DNA of 64,000 nt from Methylobacterium sp. WL1. GTDB taxonomy: Bacteria > Pseudomonadota > Alphaproteobacteria > Rhizobiales > Beijerinckiaceae. The DNA is taken from positions 5,044,501 through 5,108,500 of the forward strand of contig NZ_CP042823.1 in assembly GCF_008000895.1 (NCBI RefSeq), written 5' to 3'. Both the position numbers and the translations under genes were made by a program. Shown in pieces: positions 44,252-52,263 of this stretch (positions within the stretch are counted from its first letter, which is position 1; each line of letters opens with the position of its first letter). Below the pieces are notes generated by a model that was not told the DNA's origin, ran no database searches, and was given only the letters and a program-made list of their open reading frames with translations.

Positions 44252-45532
44252 ATGGCCGACCCCAGCCTTCTCGGGCAGATCAAGGACTACGCCAACCGCG
44301 TCGACCCGTACCCGCTCTACGCCCAGCTGCGGCAGACCGGGATCTTGCGCCAAGACGACGTGGGAGAGGGGGGCGGTGCGTCGGGCGACGAAGCACGAAG
44401 CGTATGGGTGGCGGCGAGCCACGACGCCATCACGCGTCTGCAGAACGACCCCCGCCTCAGCGTCGAGACCCAGCCGCCGACGAAGCGGCCGACCGTCGGC
44501 AATCCGATCACCGATTACCTCGTCAACCCGATCAAGGATCGGATCACTGACCGGCACCAGCCGTTCCTGTTCCGCGACCCGCCCGCGCACGATGTTCTGC
44601 GCGCCGCCACCGTTCAGCAATTCACCCCCGAGCGCGTCCACGCGATGCGCATCCGCTCCGAACGGCTGGTCGCCGAGATGCTCGACCGCAAGGTGGGTGC
44701 TCAGGAGATCGACGTCGTCGAAGATCTCGCCTACCCGCTTCCGGTCGCGGTGATCTGCGAACTGTTCGGCGTGCCGGTAGGCGATGAGGCCAGGTTCCAC
44801 GACTGGTCGAGCCAGCTCGCCACAGCGGTCGAACCCGGTGTCGCGGTCAGCGAAGAGACCCGTATGGAGAACGCTAGGGCCTTCGATGCCATCTCGGACT
44901 ACCTCGCCGACCTCATCGCCGAAAAGCGCCGCCGGCCGCGCGACGACCTGCTCTCGGGGTTGGCCAACCAGGCCACTGCTGACGGCTACCGGATGGGCGA
45001 CTTCGATCTAATCTCGACCGCGATATTGATCCTCGTCGCCGGTCACGAGACCGCGGTGAACCTGATCGCCAACGCTTGGCTCACGCTACTGCGCCATCCG
45101 CGCGAGCTGGAGCGCCTACGTGCCGACCCAGGCCGAGCCGTGCGCGTGATCGAGGAGGTGATGCGCTACGACCCGCCGGTGCAGCTCGTTAGCCGCAAGA
45201 CGCTCAGCGCCATCGACATCGCCGGCACTACGATCCCCGAGGGGGAGGCTCTCATCCTGATGCTCGCTGCTGGAAATCGCGACCCGGCCGCGTTCACCGA
45301 TCCGGATCGTTTCGATCCGGATCGCATCGGCACCCGCCACCTCGGCTTCGGCGGCGGCATGCACTACTGCGTCGGTGCGCCTCTGGGCCGGTTCGAAGCT
45401 GAGGCCGCGCTCACTGCGCTGGCTCGCCGCCTCAAGGCTCCGCGCTTGATCGAGGATCCTCCACCCTACCGGCGTCCGGCGACCCTGCGTGGACCTGAGC
45501 GTTTGCTGGTCGCAGTCGAGCGGATCCTTTAA
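44252..45532 (+). CDS. Cytochrome P450
   Basis: 426 residues, standard for a soluble class I bacterial P450. I-helix AGHET at 263-267 (oxygen activation), K-helix ExxR at E302-R305, PERF-like PDRFDPDR, and the haem loop FGGGMHYCVGAPLGR with axial Cys near 373. The substrate is unknown. With its own ferredoxin and reductase the operon encodes a complete monooxygenase system. CYP family assignment needs a similarity search. Confidence 0.95.
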   Translation: MADPSLLGQIKDYANRVDPYPLYAQLRQTGILRQDDVGEGGGASGDEARSVWVAASHDAITRLQNDPRLSVETQPPTKRPTVGNPITDYLVNPIKDRITDRHQPFLFRDPPAHDVLRAATVQQFTPERVHAMRIRSERLVAEMLDRKVGAQEIDVVEDLAYPLPVAVICELFGVPVGDEARFHDWSSQLATAVEPGVAVSEETRMENARAFDAISDYLADLIAEKRRRPRDDLLSGLANQATADGYRMGDFDLISTAILILVAGHETAVNLIANAWLTLLRHPRELERLRADPGRAVRVIEEVMRYDPPVQLVSRKTLSAIDIAGTTIPEGEALILMLAAGNRDPAAFTDPDRFDPDRIGTRHLGFGGGMHYCVGAPLGRFEAEAALTALARRLKAPRLIEDPPPYRRPATLRGPERLLVAVERIL

Positions 45533-45629
45533 TCGACGTCAGTGCCTGCGATTCGTCGCCATTAGACCAACGAGCTATGTCTGTCCCGCTGATAGTTTTC
45601 AGATCGCCCTTATGCACGGCACGGCTGAG

Positions 45630-45658
45630 TTCCAGCGAAGCCGTTCCACTACGCAAGC
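45630..45658 (+). repeat. Dispersed repeat C, copy 2
   Basis: Matches 36961-36989 at 26 of 29 positions (starts TTCCAGCGAAGCC, ends ACGCAAGC). Confidence 0.6.
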
Positions 45659-45694
45659 CCTATTGGAACTCAACGCCAGGTAGCGTGAGTGGCG

Positions 45695-45722
45695 ATGTTG
45701 CTTATTCGATGGAATTTCCGAC
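45695..45722 (+). repeat. Dispersed repeat B, diverged copy
   Basis: 28 bp starting ATGTTGCTTATTCGAT and ending TTTCCGAC. It matches the copy at 50412-50439 at 22 of 28 positions. Confidence 0.45.
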
Positions 45723-45885
45723 ATTGGTGGCGATTGCTATAGCCTCACGCGAAGCGGACCGTCCGGTATCGACTCAATCCGGCCGCTAGGGACGCGATCG
45801 ACGCTTGCCGGAAGCGGTCGTTCGCCAGCCGTCCGGCAACTTCGAGTTGGGTGGGGGCTATCGTCAACTCGAGGCCCTGGAGCGG

Positions 45886-46606
45886 TCATTCGGCTTCGGT
45901 CGGCTCTGAGAGCCGGCCCAGCAGCTCGTTCATCAGGAGGCGCTCGCCCGGCGTCAGCGCTGCGGCCGCGGCGAGGTGCGCGCGCAGGCCGACCGCCAGG
46001 GACGCCAAGCCGACCCCGTCCGGCGCGGGCGGGTCGCCGACGACCGCGGCGAACACCGCGTCGCGCGCCAGGGGCGAGCTGCGGGTCGCGCACGTCCTCG
46101 TCCGTCGCGAGCAGGGTCGCCACCGTGCCGACGCCCGCGGCGTGGATCAGCGCCACCGCGCGCTCCACTGGCACATGCAGCCGACCGGCCCGCGCGATCC
46201 GCCCCACCCGCTCGCGCAGGATCGCGAGGCCGGCGAGCATGGCCGGCGACCCGGAGGCCGGCGCGCCTATTTCGTTGGTGATCGCGAACACCGCCGGGTG
46301 GGCCAGCCCAAAGGCGATGTAGGCGTCCCAGGCCTCACGCAGGCCCTCGACCGGGTCGGGGTGCGGCGGCACCGCCCGCTTGCGCGCGAGGAAAGTCGCC
46401 AGCCCATGCTCGGCCACAGCGTTGAGCAGTCCGCGCTTATCCCCGAATAGGCGGTAGAGCGTCGGTGCCTGCACCGCCGCCGCCTTGGCCACGGCCCGGG
46501 TGGTCAGGGCCACCACGCCGCCGTCAGCGATCAGCTCGGACGCCGCCGCCAGGATGCGCGCCCGGGCGTCCTGCCTATCGTCCCCGCCGTCCAGTCCATC
46601 GTTCAT
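45886..46606 (-). pseudogene. TetR-family regulator with one-base frameshift
   Basis: From ATG 46606 the N-terminal HTH is intact ([38 protein letters not shown]) and the ligand domain continues to DEDVRDPQLA. There the frame is lost at a run of four G on the plus strand (46071-46074). Shifting one base restores LARDAVFAAVVGDPPAPDGV, LRAHLAAAAALTPGERLLMN, ELLGRLSEPTEAE and a stop at 45886. Full length would be about 239 residues. The extra base may be real or a homopolymer error. It is divergent from an NmrA-like gene that it probably represses. Confidence 0.85.
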
Positions 46607-46662
46607 GGCGCGGTGTAGCATCGGTATGATCGGATCGGTAGCGGCGATTGAAGGCGACCGAA

Positions 46663-46679
46663 ATCGCTGATACAGCGAT
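46663..46679. promoter_or_regulatory. Candidate TetR operator
   Basis: ATCGCTG-ATA-CAGCGAT, perfect 7-bp arms with a 3-bp spacer, in the 101-bp gap between the divergent tetR-type and NmrA-like genes. GATAAT (46677-46682) overlaps its right end and could be a -10 element for the NmrA-like gene. Confidence 0.55.
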
Positions 46680-46707
46680 AATGTTTCCATCGTTACGAGG
46701 ACTGTGC

Positions 46708-47563
46708 ATGATCGTCGTCACAGGGGCCACTGGCCAACTCGGCAAGGCCGTCGTCGAGGACCTGCTGCGCCGCGTGCCGACCGAGCGGATCGCGGTCAGC
46801 GTTCGGGACATTGGCAAGGCCGCCGACCTCGCCCGGCAGGGCGTCGCGGTCCGCCAAGCCGACTTTGCGGACGAGGCCAGCCTGCGCGCGGCGTTCGAGG
46901 GTTCGGACCAGGTGCTGATCGTCTCGGCCAACAAGCTCGGCGAGGAGGCGCTGCGCCTGCACCGCACCGCCATCGCCGCGGCCCGCGCCGTCGGTGTGCG
47001 ACGGATCCTATACACGAGCCATGCCGGCGCACGGCTCGGCTCGTCCTTCCCGCCCGCCGACCAGCACGCCGGCACGGAGACGGACCTGGCAGGCGGCGGG
47101 TCGTGGACAGCGCTGCGCCACGGTTTCTACGCCGAGAGTTGCCTTTTCATGGTTGGCGACGGGCTGCGCGCCGGGGAACTGTGCACGCCCGAAGACGGGC
47201 TAGTCGCCTGGACGGCGCGCGCCGATTTGGCGGAGGCCGACGCGGCGATCCTGGCGGCGGGAGACGGGTGGGACGGCCCGACGCCCCCGCTCACGGCGGG
47301 CCGGGCCGTGACCATGGCCGAGGTGGCGGCGATCGCTTCGGAGGTGACCGGGCGCGCCGTGCGCCACACCGTCATCGGCGACGTGGAATGGCGAGACGCG
47401 AAGATCGCAGGCGGGATGCCTGCCCTCTACGCCAACATGCTGCTTGGGACGTTCCAGGCCGCGCGCCGGGGGGGACTTCGCGGCGACCGACCCTGCGTTG
47501 GAGGGGTTGCTGGGCCGGCCGCCCCAGACGATGCACGAGGTGCTGGCAGCCGCGGGTCTCTGA
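46708..47563 (+). pseudogene. NmrA-like NAD(P)-binding SDR oxidoreductase (YtfG type) with one-base frameshift
   Basis: From ATG 46708: the fingerprint IVVTGATGQLGKAVVEDLLR, VSVRDIGKAADLARQGVAVR, and FADEASLRAAFEGSDQVLIV are those of NmrA/quinone-oxidoreductase-2 (YtfG) proteins. At a run of seven G (47468-47474) the frame shifts. With six G it continues as RRGDFAATDPALEGLLGRPP and QTMHEVLAAAGL to a stop at 47561-47563, giving the expected length of about 284 residues. The active-site half is intact. It may reduce quinones or act as a redox sensor; the divergent TetR is the probable regulator. Confidence 0.87.
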
Positions 47564-47706
47564 TCGCAGATGTCAGCCCTCCCGCCCGCAATCGTCGAAC
47601 CGCTGGTCAAACACCAGGGCGGTCGGTTCTTCGGGACCAGCTAAGTTGCTGACAAACGCACCTTCAGAGGGGCTGCGTTGGATCGGGGGGCAGGCGGGAC
47701 GGCAAC

Positions 47707-47740
47707 GTCCGCTTCATCAAGATTGTGCTCAGAAGCGGAC
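47707..47740. repeat. Motif A family inverted repeat
   Basis: GTCCGCTTC (47707-47715) and GAAGCGGAC (47732-47740) are perfect 9-bp arms around a 16-base loop, in the gap between the NmrA-like gene and the IS91-like element. The core GTCCGCTT/AAGCGGAC is shared with motif A copies elsewhere. Confidence 0.6.
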
Positions 47741-48049
47741 CGGCGGAAACCCTGAAGAGTTTCGGTCGCCGCGAGGCGTACGAAAGTCGTGGATGAACGA
47801 ACCCGCGGGATGGCGGGCGGTCCTATGGGGATTTGGGTTAGGCGTCGCCCCCAGGGGCGGAGCAACGGTGGGCAAACCTCGCCGGTTGCGAGGCTGAGGG
47901 CTGCCGGACTGGCGGGCCCCCGGGTCTTGGCGAAGCCGACCGGGGTTCGACGATCGCGGTTGCGCGGCCCATCCTGGCATTCGGCACACGGTGAGGCATG
48001 CCCCGGGGCGCGGCTCCGCGGGTGGTTGGCGGCGTCAGGCCATGCCGGG

Positions 48050-49282
48050 TCATGGCGAACCGGCCCGGTGCGACGTGGAGCGGAACGGCGGCCCCCGGGG
48101 CTGATGCCAGCCCGCGAAGGACCCGACGATCATCATGGGACCGCCGCAGCAGGGGCAAGGCGAGCGGGCCTTGCCGGGGCTGTCCTGCGGATCGGGCGCG
48201 TCGGCGGTGGGGCGAGGCGGGGCCGGGACGCCGAGGATCGCGCGGATGTGGGCCAGGCCCGCCTTCCGGTTTGCGCCCGTGAGGAGGCCGTAGTGCCGGA
48301 TGCGGTGGAAGCCGCGCGGCAGGACATGGAGCAGGAAGCGCCGGATGAACTCCGTGGCCGACAGGGTCATGACCCGCGGCCGTCCGGCCTCGTCGCGCCG
48401 GTAGTCCTTGACGCGGAAGCTGACACTCGCCCCGTCGAAGGCGAGGATGCGTCGGCTGGAGATTGCGACGCGGTGGGTGTAGCGCGCCAGGTAGGCGAGC
48501 ACGGCCTTCGGCCCGGCAAACGGCGGCTTGGCGTAGACCACCCAGCGCTTCCTGCGCACCGGGGCGAGCGCGCGGGCGAAGGCCCTGGGATCCGAGAGCG
48601 GAGCCAGGGTGCCGAAGAAGACGAGCGTCCCGGCCTCGTGGAGGGCGGCGAGCCCTTCGAGGAACAGGCGGCGGAACAGCATGCCCAGCACCCGCACCGG
48701 CAGGAGGAAGGCAGGGCGCGACGCGACCCATCGGGTCCCGTCCGGCGAGAGGCCTCCGCCGGGGACGATCATGTGGAGGTGGGGATGGTGGGTCATGGCC
48801 GAGCCCCAGGTGTGGAGCACGGCGGTGAGACCGATGCGGGCCCCGAGGTGCTTCGGGTCGGCGGCGATCCGCATCATGGTGGTGCTCGCCGCTCGGAACA
48901 GCAGGTCGTAGACGGCGGCCTTGTTGTGGAAGGCGATGGCGGCGATCTCGGCCGGCAGGGTGAAGACGACGTGGAAGTAGCCGACCGGGAGAAGGTCGGC
49001 CTCGCGCGCGGCGAGCCAGTCGCGCGCCGCCGCACCCTGGCAGCGGGGGCAATGCCGGTTGCGGCAGGAGTTGTAGGCGATGCGCAGGTGGCCGCACGCA
49101 TCGCAGCCCTCGACATGGCCGCCGAGGCTGGCCGTGCGGCAGTGCTCGATCGCCGCCATCACCTTCAGCGTGTCCAGGCTCAGATGGCCGGCCTGATCGG
49201 CGCGGTAGGCTGGACCGGCGGCGCGGAAGACGTCGGCCAGTTCGATGGTGGCGGCCGTCGTCGTGCCCGTCGTGGCGGGCAT
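48050..49282 (-). CDS. IS91-family transposase (HUH, rolling-circle type)
   Basis: 410 residues. Zinc-binding N-terminal domain with EGCDACGHLRIAYNSCRNRH and CPRC, followed by the HUH motif in TWGSAMTHHPHLHMIVPGGG and the nucleophilic tyrosine region VLAYLARYTHRVAISSRRIL. Further Y2-transposase motifs are RVKDYRR and LHVLPRGFHRIRHYGLL. Only one tyrosine is obvious in the active-site helix. It nicks and transfers single strands. Intact. Confidence 0.93.
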   Translation of the reverse strand: MPATTGTTTAATIELADVFRAAGPAYRADQAGHLSLDTLKVMAAIEHCRTASLGGHVEGCDACGHLRIAYNSCRNRHCPRCQGAAARDWLAAREADLLPVGYFHVVFTLPAEIAAIAFHNKAAVYDLLFRAASTTMMRIAADPKHLGARIGLTAVLHTWGSAMTHHPHLHMIVPGGGLSPDGTRWVASRPAFLLPVRVLGMLFRRLFLEGLAALHEAGTLVFFGTLAPLSDPRAFARALAPVRRKRWVVYAKPPFAGPKAVLAYLARYTHRVAISSRRILAFDGASVSFRVKDYRRDEAGRPRVMTLSATEFIRRFLLHVLPRGFHRIRHYGLLTGANRKAGLAHIRAILGVPAPPRPTADAPDPQDSPGKARSPCPCCGGPMMIVGSFAGWHQPRGPPFRSTSHRAGSP

Positions 49283-49286
49283 CGCC

Positions 49287-50195
49287 TCAGCCCGGCGCGG
49301 GCCCCTGCCTGTGGAACAGGGCGAGCCTGTCGAGGGGGCTGGTCACGGCCCGCACCGTCCGGGTGGCGACCTTGGCGTAGAGGGCGGTGGTGTCGAGCCG
49401 GCTGTGCCCGAGCAGAACCTGGATGACGCGGATGTCGACGCCGTCCTCCAGGAGATGGGTGGCGAAGGAGTGGCGCAGGGTATGGGGACCGACGCGCTTG
49501 GGGATCCCGGCCGAGCGCGCCGCCTCGACGACGACGCGGTGCAGCTGGCGCGTGCTGATCGGCCGTATCCAGTCCTGCCCGGGGAACAGCCAGCCCTGGC
49601 GCTGCAGGACGCCCTGCCGGTGCCCCTCGCGCCACCAGCGCCGCAGCAGGTCCAGGAGATCGGCCGACAGCATGGCGTTGCGGTCGCGGCCGCCTTTGCC
49701 ACGCTCGATCCGCAGGAGCATGCGGGTCGAGTCGACATCGCCGATCCGAAGCGCGGCGACTTCGGCCACGCGCAGTCCCGCGCCGTAGGCGAGGGACAGG
49801 GCGGCGAGATGCTTCAGGCAGACCGTGGCATCGAGCAGACGCCCGACCTCGCCGGCGCTCAGCACGTCGGGCAGGGTGCGCGGCTGGTTGAGGCGGACCA
49901 GCCCCCGGGCGAGATCGGGGCGGTTGAGCGTCTGGACGAAGAAGAAGCGCAGGGCGGAGACGATGGCGTTCATGGTCGGCACGCCGAGGCCGACCTCCTG
50001 CTGGGCGATCTGGAAGCGGCGCAGGTCGTCGCCGGTCGCGGTATCGGGTGATCGCCGCAGGAAGGCGGCCAGCCGCCCGACGTCGCGGATGCAGTTGCGC
50101 TGCGTCGCCCGGGAGAACCGGCGCAGGGTCATGTCGTCGATCAGGCGCTGGCGCAGCGAGCCGCCGGCAGCGGCGGGAACGGCGAGGATGGTCAT
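49287..50195 (-). CDS. Tyrosine recombinase/integrase carried by the IS91-like element
   Basis: 302 residues. N-terminal SAM-like domain (RQRLIDDMTLRRFSRATQRN) and catalytic domain with R in YGAGLRVAEVAALRI, K in ERGKGGRDRNA, H-x-x-R in GPHTLRHSFATHLL, and H/Y in LLGHSRLDTTALYAKV. All catalytic residues are visible. Such recombinases accompany some IS91/ISCR-like elements; their role in the transposition cycle is not settled. Coupled to the transposase gene. Confidence 0.92.
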   Translation of the reverse strand: MTILAVPAAAGGSLRQRLIDDMTLRRFSRATQRNCIRDVGRLAAFLRRSPDTATGDDLRRFQIAQQEVGLGVPTMNAIVSALRFFFVQTLNRPDLARGLVRLNQPRTLPDVLSAGEVGRLLDATVCLKHLAALSLAYGAGLRVAEVAALRIGDVDSTRMLLRIERGKGGRDRNAMLSADLLDLLRRWWREGHRQGVLQRQGWLFPGQDWIRPISTRQLHRVVVEAARSAGIPKRVGPHTLRHSFATHLLEDGVDIRVIQVLLGHSRLDTTALYAKVATRTVRAVTSPLDRLALFHRQGPAPG

Positions 50196-50328
50196 GGGAT
50201 GGCTCCACTCGAAGTAAGGGAGCCGGGATCGTCCGCCCGGGCTGGGCGGCGCTCAATTGGCGCAGGGCGCTCGGGTCAATCCGCTAGCCTCGAAGCTGCC
50301 ACCCATCCCGCGCGAGCGGGTTCGTTCA

Positions 50329-50559
50329 CCCACCCAACCCTGCCATTCCTATCGGCAACTCCGTTGATCCGCCTCCCGCAACTGAATGCGCGTCCAGTGC
50401 ATAGCGTGGTAATGTCGCTTATCCGATCGTTTTCCCGACTGCCGGATCATACGCATGTAAATAGCGCACCAGATCAGCGAAATTGGGGCATTGTCTTGAT
50501 TATGCGACAGCATAAGGCCGCCATCGCTGGTTTTTACGTGACCAGCTGAAAATTTCGCC
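50329..50559. other. Gap between the IS91-like element and the PilZ gene
   Basis: No gene seen. It contains repeat B copy 1 (50412-50439), which is downstream of the minus-strand PilZ gene and could lie in its 3' transcript. Confidence 0.5.
50412..50439 (+). repeat. Dispersed repeat B, copy 1
   Basis: 28 bp starting ATGTCG and ending TATCCGATCGTTTTCCCGAC. It matches 54281-54308 at 25 of 28 positions. Confidence 0.7.
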
Positions 50560-51135
50560 TCAAAGCGCAGTGTGCTCGCTGATGGCTGTGTCGTCGAGCG
50601 GTTCGAGGAAAGCCGCACCGATACCTCGCTCAATTCGACGGGCGACCATTGCCTGTCGTCGCCCAACGAGTATCACTTCGCCCACCGCTGGAGGATTATC
50701 CAACGCCAGCGCCACGCCCGAGGCCGACAGGTTCAGGATCTGCGCGGGCACACGCCGACCATTCGCCAGTACGACTTCCACCGCCGTACGCTCCGGGACG
50801 ATCCGTTTATGGACGCGCACGACATCGGACAACTTCGCTTGCCGGCGTGCCAGCTCGATGAAGCGCCGTGCCACTTCACCTGGCGAGGGCGCTTTCCCGA
50901 AGATCCGCACTGTGAAGTCGCAGTTTCCCACCCACACGACCGAGACCTGAGCTGCTCCGATGCCGCGGATGTTGCAGATTAGGCGCTCCTCGACGGTAGG
51001 CAGCGTCGCCGACCGCAGTCTCAATCCTTCGGACGAGATGTCCACGGTGACCGCGTGGAACTCGGATCCGTCGCGGCGAAGGCATAGGGCGGGGACGACC
51101 ACAAGGTGTCGTGTGGTGGCTTTTCGTTCGATCAT
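50560..51135 (-). CDS. Protein with two PilZ-like domains (probable c-di-GMP receiver)
   Basis: 191 residues. Each half carries the PilZ signature: first, RKATTR near the start then VDISSEGLRLRS (D-x-S-x-x-G); second, KRIVPERTAVE then LNLSASGVALALD (N-x-S-x-x-G). The arginine pairs and the N/D-x-S-x-x-G motifs are those that bind cyclic di-GMP in PilZ proteins, so two binding sites are possible. No other domain is present, so it may act by protein contact. It follows the BLUF and GGDEF/EAL genes on the same strand. Confidence 0.85.
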   Translation of the reverse strand: MIERKATTRHLVVVPALCLRRDGSEFHAVTVDISSEGLRLRSATLPTVEERLICNIRGIGAAQVSVVWVGNCDFTVRIFGKAPSPGEVARRFIELARRQAKLSDVVRVHKRIVPERTAVEVVLANGRRVPAQILNLSASGVALALDNPPAVGEVILVGRRQAMVARRIERGIGAAFLEPLDDTAISEHTAL

Positions 51136-51285
51136 GCGCTGAACGCCTCAACGACAGGGCGAACGGCACTCACCAGAACTCCATCAAAGCAACCTATCAA
51201 GCTTTCCACGACCGCCAGCGCCTTTGCCACACGTAGACCCAGAAGGCGCACGCGGCGCACAGCGCGAACGGCATTGCCGGGGTGT

Positions 51286-52233
51286 TCAGGCGGCAAAAAC
51301 GTCTGCAGCGTCTGCCGAACTCGCCTGCCCGTTCAGTCGTACTTCAAACAAGCCGACGCGCTGAGATGTCATCTGGATGTCGCCGGCTTCCTGGGCCATC
51401 GCCGTCGCGAGAAGCTGCGCGCGCCCAGCCCAACGATCTCGTTCTACCCGCATAGCATCAAGCTGATCCTCGCTGGATGCCAACGCGACCTGCAACGCAT
51501 CGATCTCAGTTCGTAGATCGCTCGTGCGTTGCCGCTCACTCGCCAGGGCGGCTTTGAGGACGTAGAGGGCAGCGTCGGTCGTTCCCTTCGACGCGCGCTT
51601 CACATCGCCGGTGGTAAGGGATCGTGGCCCATCACTCTCAATCTCATGGGTCCGCTTATCGCTCGCTGGTGATGACATCAGCGTGGCTGCCGTAGCCGGT
51701 CGAAGCTGCGCGATTTCCGCCTTCAGTTGCTCGACATCGAGCCCTGCTGGGGAATGGACCTCGGCGGGTTCGATCGGCGGAGCGGCGACGAGGGAGCGCG
51801 GCACGCCCTCCTCCTCCAACACCAGTTCGTGTAGCATGGCGAACACGGCATCACCGTCCAGCCTGGACAAGTCGAACCCGCTCTCAGCCGCGAGACGACT
51901 GAAGCGTGCTTGCCCCCCGGCGGACGCGCCGACGAAGGCCATGGACCAGTTCGCGAAGTTGCGGCTTTCCGTCGGACCGCACTGAAGAACCGTCACGTCG
52001 CCATGACGGCCATCGCACTGGATCCGCTCGAAGGTCTCTTCGACCCCCTGTCTTGGTCCCTCCAAAACCTGAGCGAAGGCACCAGCGTTGAACATCAGCG
52101 CTCCGGTCACATCCGCCCGAGCGTTGTTCCGCTGCGATGCGGCCAGTATCTGCCCGACAACGGCCGTCAGTTCAGCCTCAGATCCGTGAAACAGGTTTTT
52201 GCTGGCGTAGACTAGGCGATAGAGCTCACTCAT
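51286..52233 (-). CDS. BLUF-domain blue-light sensor with long C-terminal coiled coil
   Basis: 315 residues. The BLUF domain (about 1-95) has YRLVYASKNLF with the key Tyr, NNARADVTGALMF with the flavin Asn, FAQVLEG with the critical Gln, and NFANWSMAFVG with the switch Trp/Met. It should bind FAD and respond to blue light. Residues about 165-290 are helical (VEQLKAEIAQLRPATAATLM, ALASERQRTSDLRTEIDALQ), with no enzymatic output domain, so signalling must be by protein interaction. It lies 30 bp downstream of a GGDEF/EAL gene in the same direction and is probably co-transcribed with it. Confidence 0.92.
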   Translation of the reverse strand: MSELYRLVYASKNLFHGSEAELTAVVGQILAASQRNNARADVTGALMFNAGAFAQVLEGPRQGVEETFERIQCDGRHGDVTVLQCGPTESRNFANWSMAFVGASAGGQARFSRLAAESGFDLSRLDGDAVFAMLHELVLEEEGVPRSLVAAPPIEPAEVHSPAGLDVEQLKAEIAQLRPATAATLMSSPASDKRTHEIESDGPRSLTTGDVKRASKGTTDAALYVLKAALASERQRTSDLRTEIDALQVALASSEDQLDAMRVERDRWAGRAQLLATAMAQEAGDIQMTSQRVGLFEVRLNGQASSADAADVFAA

Positions 52234-52263
52234 GGGACATCCGACGAGTTAGGTGGATCAGGA

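Larger units (their letters stand above)
45533..45885. other. Intergenic interval holding dispersed repeats B and C
   Basis: No gene seen between the convergent P450 and tetR-type genes. The interval contains a repeat C copy (45630-45658) and a repeat B copy (45695-45722) 36 bp apart, which may together form one larger repeated element. Confidence 0.5.
47794..50328 (-). mobile_element. IS91-like (HUH) element with tyrosine recombinase, bounded by 13-bp inverted repeats
   Basis: TGAACGAACCCGC (47794-47806) and GCGGGTTCGTTCA (50316-50328) are exact inverted repeats outside the two genes. Just inside each is a CCCGC...GCGGG palindrome (CCCGCGGG on the left, CCCGCGCGAGCGGG on the right), as expected near ends processed by HUH nucleases. 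IS91-type elements favour GAAC/GTTC targets, and GAAC is present at both ends. The two genes are on the minus strand, 4 bp apart. About 250 bp at the left end (47807-48049) is non-coding. Confidence 0.75.

Noticed and set aside
47789..49426. 545-codon plus-strand frame
   Set aside because: Antisense to the IS91-like transposase with its HUH motif.
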